The translations under genes were made by a program, and so were the position numbers. DNA of 9,171 bases, taken from assembly GCA_017475845.1 (NCBI GenBank), contig JAFVEU010000138.1, positions 1-9,171 of the forward strand. The letters are read 5' to 3'. Positions 7,701 to 9,171 of this stretch are shown here, piece after piece. How positions within the stretch are numbered: position 1 is the stretch's first letter; every line of letters starts with the position of its first letter. The DNA is from Lachnospiraceae bacterium. GTDB lineage: Bacteria; Bacillota; Clostridia; Lachnospirales; Lachnospiraceae. The notes beneath the pieces were generated by a model. That model saw only the letters and a program-made list of their open reading frames with translations. It was not told the DNA's origin and made no database searches.

Positions 7701-7871
7701 CAGGGCAGCAGCCCGGCCGGAATAATCCTCCATACTGTTTTCATTCCAGATTTCCGCCCAGATAATGATGAGCCGGTCCCTGCACCGGTCATAGAGCGGT
7801 TCGGCCTTTATTTCGGCAGCGATCTTTTCTATTTCATCTTTATTGTCAGCTTTGAATGTTCTCTGGATCAT
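4764..7871 (-). CDS. FIST-domain hybrid histidine kinase with receiver and HPt domains
   Basis: A 1035-residue multidomain phosphorelay protein with no signal peptide or membrane helix, so it should sense a cytoplasmic ligand. Residues about 1-210 look like FIST_N and about 220-375 like FIST_C (LLFVCVNRLLLL near 318, YGYAEI at 351, LNSALLSIAF at 366). A helical linker (400-435) precedes HisKA with phosphoacceptor H442 in FLSNVSHEIRTPINAILGM. The HATPase domain has N558/N559 in NLLNNAVKYT, DTGIGI at 591-596 and GAGLGL at 621-626. The receiver (692-812) has D698/D699, phosphoacceptor D742 in IIFLDKQMPELDG, T774 and K796. An HPt domain follows with H896 in KAHALKSSAAIIGA. Residues 967-1035 are an extra helical tail. 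FIST modules are predicted small-ligand sensors. All phosphotransfer residues are present, so it should be active. There is no DNA-binding output, so a separate response regulator must receive the phosphate from H896. The start is supported by AGGGGG at 7876-7881 (reverse strand), 4 bases upstream. Confidence 0.95.
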   Translation of the reverse strand: MIQRTFKADNKDEIEKIAAEIKAEPLYDRCRDRLIIIWAEIWNENSMEDYSGRAAALFHDCHIVGMSFNQKNVILSDVGHEGCIQVTAMLFERSEVSLFSKAKEDLPETVYGKELRAFLDSEENVKGVYLVPPWYFFSVDPLLQEASKGYEDIPFFGIKTTINPGFSTFCYSPEDTEVSRGGFVAVAFKGEDLNITAKYSLGWTPVGKMMTITDMENPFVLNSIDGLPASDVYKRYLGLEEDEIQPLNICEFPLVVHKNNWITARIGMLGPVKGQLQFGIPFEKDDVLQLSYGDPESIFESARADSADLMEFDPEAELLFVCVNRLLLLKEEESRETAYFTDGFPEAADVYGYAEILRDGTGGGELNSALLSIAFREGPKKQHPGTAEIKTDQNKPAKNGIVPLEYRLFTFFKEMSKDLKNSAEEAEMANRAKTDFLSNVSHEIRTPINAILGMDEMILRETAQDEVKKYAANIRESGRLLLGLINDLLDTARIESGKLNIIPVNYDLASALDDLCNIVGIRAEAKGLLFNTVIDPSIPRFLNGDETRVKQCALNLLNNAVKYTLSGTVTLEVSYEKKSDDSILLKISVSDTGIGIKESDLDKLFKPFERIEEARNYSVEGAGLGLNIVISLLKMMDSTLNVSSEYGKGSVFSFEVLQKVDSWEEMGDFDRSKRETFRMDSEYKEAFTAPDAHILIVDDTEMNLVVMRGLLKKTEISIDTATGGREALELIKENKYDIIFLDKQMPELDGLKVLEKIRKDRDHKNTDTPCVVLTADATSGTKEYLLKQGFDDYISKPVESAELEKTIMKHLPGKKITGNPENGSRTSASTSSTEKELEAFRSIPEIDYDAALKNCIDEENLLDAVASFRKMFGSTSSLLKEYADKDDLENFTIKAHALKSSAAIIGAMHLSAGAARLERYGKTGESGSVADELAGFLKEYEELARGLDALEKAKEEAPAAEDSSKSRITEADLMSTLRRIMEMTEDFDYEGALFSLQILEKFDLSEHREDVRKVKELIKDFEGEAALELLREMIK

Positions 7872-7895
7872 ATTACCCCCTAATAATCCAAAAAC

Positions 7896-7924
7896 ATATT
7901 ATGTTTGCCTTATTTTAATGACAA
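7896..7924 (-). promoter_or_regulatory. possible proximal promoter for the histidine kinase
   Basis: On the reverse strand TTGTCA (7919-7924) and TAATAT (7896-7901) are 17 bases apart. A better -10 match, CATAAT (7898-7903), would give only 15. The -10 lies 24 bases before the kinase start codon. It is an alternative or addition to the stronger-looking mirror-image promoter at 7929-7957. The region is A/T-rich, so chance similarity is possible. Confidence 0.35.
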
Positions 7925-7928
7925 TCTT

Positions 7929-7957
7929 ATAATAAGCACACGGAGAAATATTGGCAA
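7929..7957 (-). promoter_or_regulatory. sigma-70-type promoter core toward the histidine kinase (arm 1 of the inverted duplication)
   Basis: On the reverse strand TTGCCA (7952-7957) and TATTAT (7929-7934) are 17 bases apart; each box matches the housekeeping consensus at five of six positions. Transcription would start near 7921, giving a leader of about 50 bases. The same boxes with the same spacing recur in mirror orientation at 8079-8107. Confidence 0.62.
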
Positions 7958-8012
7958 GGAGGTTGAATAAGAAAGCAGCCTCAATCAGTAAAACACCCGG
8001 TCAAGCGGGAAT

Positions 8013-8030
8013 TATGAAAGCATTTTCATA
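8013..8030. promoter_or_regulatory. perfect dyad, operator-like, near the centre of the divergent promoter region
   Basis: TATGAAA (8013-8019) and TTTCATA (8024-8030) form a perfect 7-base dyad with a 4-base spacer. Its centre (8021.5) is only about 3.5 bases from the symmetry centre of the inverted duplication (8018). This suggests a dimeric regulator acting on both promoters. No T-run follows, so it is not a terminator. Confidence 0.4.
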
Positions 8031-8078
8031 TACTTCTGTTATCTTAGGAACCCCGCGTCCGAACTTTTATCAATTTTC

Positions 8079-8107
8079 TTGCCAATATGTCTTTATGTGC
8101 ATATTAT
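8079..8107 (+). promoter_or_regulatory. sigma-70-type promoter core toward the 8182 gene (arm 2 of the inverted duplication)
   Basis: TTGCCA (8079-8084) and TATTAT (8102-8107) are 17 bases apart, five of six consensus matches in each box. The predicted start near 8114 leaves a leader of about 67 bases before the ATG at 8182. Sequence around both boxes is shared with the mirror-image promoter at 7929-7957. Confidence 0.65.
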
Positions 8108-8181
8108 AGTAAACGAAATAGTGTTTTACTAATCCGGGCCCAAAGGGACGGGAATCAGATAAGGAGCGGCATCGCAGGATC

Positions 8182-9171
8182 ATGAAAGAAATGCCACAGA
8201 TAAATTTCAACATCAGCCTCTATGTACAACGCTCAAACCCTGTTATTTACAGGGATCTGAGCATTTCAGGGGACATGAGGGCAAAAGATCTTACGGCTCT
8301 GTCCCTTATTTCCCTTGGAGCAGAGCCTGACAGTGGAAGACTGTTTATAGGAGAAGCGGAGATAAAGGACGGAAGGCTGAAAGACATCCTTAAAGAAGGT
8401 GATAACCTTAAGCTGTTACCGGAGGATCCGGAGGGAAAAGGAAGAAAGGGAAAACTCATATGCCATCTGCATGTAAACGGCACCAGTAAGGAAAGCGCAA
8501 ACTCACTGCCATACATTACAATGGCGGCCGGCGCTTATCTGCCGGAAGCTGCGTGGGATATAAAGGAGATCAACCATATTCTTCTGGAAGCAGGAATACA
8601 AGGTGAATATATTGCGGAGAACGGCATGTTCTATTCCTCAAAGGCGCTTCTCTATTCTGAAAAAAAGACGGATAACAGCATAAGGAAGTATTTTGCCCCC
8701 GGAACGGAACGGAAGGAATTGCAGCCCGGTATAAGCATGCCAATGAGCCTTATGCTGGATAAGTTAAAGCTGAATGAACTTAAGGCGTGGATGGATCACC
8801 TTGAAATATATACCTCGGGAAACAGGAAAGCAGATCGTATAGCAGCTGTGTGCCACAGAATTGACGGAAGAACGATAGAAAGTGTCTTCAGGGACATGGG
8901 GCTTTCGGAATTCAATAATTTCAGAAGCTATGTGCTGTACGGGAAGATAGATGGAAATAATAAAACACTGAGTTCTCAGTATTATAGCTATGATGCGGAT
9001 ACAAAGACTATTCCCATTACAAAGCAGAATTTGCTTGATGCAACAGAAACTGCAAATAGAGATGAAACATTTACATTAAGTGATTTTACAATTCACTATG
9101 AGACAGTAGGAGACTCTTATTACAAGGATGATGAGAAACATACCTATAGTCAGAAGGGAACTATTGAAGTA
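8182..9171 (+). CDS. divergent pRiA4b ORF-3-like and SAP-like domain protein (partial, runs off the window)
   Basis: An open frame of 330 codons with no stop before the window ends. No start codon lies between the in-frame stop at 8119 and ATG 8182. ATG 8191 is an alternative, with AGGA 11 bases upstream against 2 for 8182. Residues 7-135 recall the plasmid pRiA4b ORF-3-like family. NPVIYRDLSISGD (19-31) replaces the family's KPPIWRRxxVPG, GRLKDILKEGDNLKL (64-78) fits its L-x-D-hydrophobic-K-E-G-D segment, and MAAGAYLPEAAW (114-125) fits its G-x-x-x-PPE segment; most usual W and C residues are absent. Residues 192-227, with LKLNELKAWMDHLEIYTSGN, resemble a SAP helix-extended-helix motif of nucleic-acid-binding proteins. 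Residues after about 255 match nothing I know and are rich in D, T, Y and N. Function unknown. It is divergent from the histidine kinase and shares its promoter type. GC falls to about 34% after 8940. Confidence 0.8.
   Translation, partial: MKEMPQINFNISLYVQRSNPVIYRDLSISGDMRAKDLTALSLISLGAEPDSGRLFIGEAEIKDGRLKDILKEGDNLKLLPEDPEGKGRKGKLICHLHVNGTSKESANSLPYITMAAGAYLPEAAWDIKEINHILLEAGIQGEYIAENGMFYSSKALLYSEKKTDNSIRKYFAPGTERKELQPGISMPMSLMLDKLKLNELKAWMDHLEIYTSGNRKADRIAAVCHRIDGRTIESVFRDMGLSEFNNFRSYVLYGKIDGNNKTLSSQYYSYDADTKTIPITKQNLLDATETANRDETFTLSDFTIHYETVGDSYYKDDEKHTYSQKGTIEV

Larger units (their letters stand above)
7928..8108. repeat. 39-base imperfect inverted duplication carrying two divergent promoters
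   Basis: Arm 1 is 7928-7966 and arm 2 is 8070-8108; read outward they agree at 31 of 39 positions, counted by hand. The best block is 11 perfect bases, CTTGCCAATAT (8078-8088 on +, 7948-7958 on -). TGTGC and TATTATA are also identical in both arms at equal distance. Six of the eight mismatches are transitions. The arms face away from each other across 103 bases, and each includes a full -35/-10 pair. This could be a duplicated, co-regulated divergent promoter or the inverted ends of a 181-base MITE-like element. No clear target-site duplication is visible outside the arms. Confidence 0.8.
7987..8131. repeat. AGTAAAACAC motif, two perfect inverted copies plus a partial copy
   Basis: AGTAAAACAC lies at 7987-7996 and its exact reverse complement GTGTTTTACT at 8121-8130. 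A third partial copy starts at 8108 (AGTAAAC). The second and third form a local dyad, TAGTAAA (8107-8113), 11 bases, TTTACTA (8125-8131), straddling the expected + strand transcription start near 8114. That is an operator-like placement. No regulator family can be named from the motif. Confidence 0.5.

Noticed and set aside
7997..8010. CCCG-GTCAAG-CGGG mini-hairpin in the intergenic region
   Set aside because: A 4-bp stem is too short to support a terminator or riboswitch element on its own.
7872..8181. Riboswitch or small RNA in the 310-base intergenic region
   Set aside because: No conserved riboswitch core was recognised. The visible structure is explained better by promoter and operator-like repeats, and the predicted leaders (about 50 and 67 bases) are short.

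Overview
The window looks like a chromosome segment of a Gram-positive anaerobe of the class Clostridia, probably Lachnospiraceae. This is an inference. It rests on strong AGGAGG-like ribosome binding sites, frequent ATA and AGA/AGG codons at roughly 50% GC, a uronate operon typical of plant-polysaccharide degraders, and a very large cytoplasmic hybrid histidine kinase. No rRNA, tRNA, CRISPR array, insertion sequence or phage gene was found.

Region 1 (1-3489, + strand) is a compact operon for unsaturated uronates released by pectin or glycosaminoglycan lyases. In order it carries the 3' end of a 2-keto-3-deoxygluconate kinase (kdgK), kduI, kduD, a KDPG aldolase (eda/kdgA), kdgF and a GntR/FCD-type regulator. 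Together they form a near-complete route: KdgF opens the unsaturated monouronate ring, KduI isomerises the product, KduD reduces it to KDG, KdgK phosphorylates KDG, and the aldolase cleaves KDPG to pyruvate and glyceraldehyde-3-phosphate. Gaps between genes are 4-52 bases. The operon promoter and the upstream transport and glycosidase genes lie outside the window.

Region 2 (3490-4732, + strand) is a 55-base gap with a short hairpin, then a TTG-started FAD-binding protein of the UDP-galactopyranose mutase/protoporphyrinogen-oxidase-like superfamily. Its link to uronate catabolism is unknown.

Region 3 (4764-7871, - strand) is one gene for a 1035-residue FIST-domain hybrid histidine kinase (FIST_N, FIST_C, HisKA, HATPase, receiver, HPt and a helical tail). 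It is convergent with region 2, and no classical terminator is visible in the 31-base gap.

Region 4 (7872-8181) is a 310-base non-coding regulatory region. It contains an imperfect inverted duplication of about 39 bases. Each arm carries the same promoter core (TTGCCA, 17 bases, TATTAT), one firing toward the kinase and one toward the next gene. A central dyad and three copies of an AGTAAA-type motif lie between or beside the arms.

Region 5 (8182-9171, + strand) is a reading frame of at least 330 codons that runs off the end of the window. Its N-terminus resembles a divergent pRiA4b ORF-3-like domain and its middle a SAP-like helix-extended-helix motif. Base composition falls from about 45-50% GC to about 34% GC inside this gene after about 8940. 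The mirror-image promoters and this gene are the least ordinary parts of the window.
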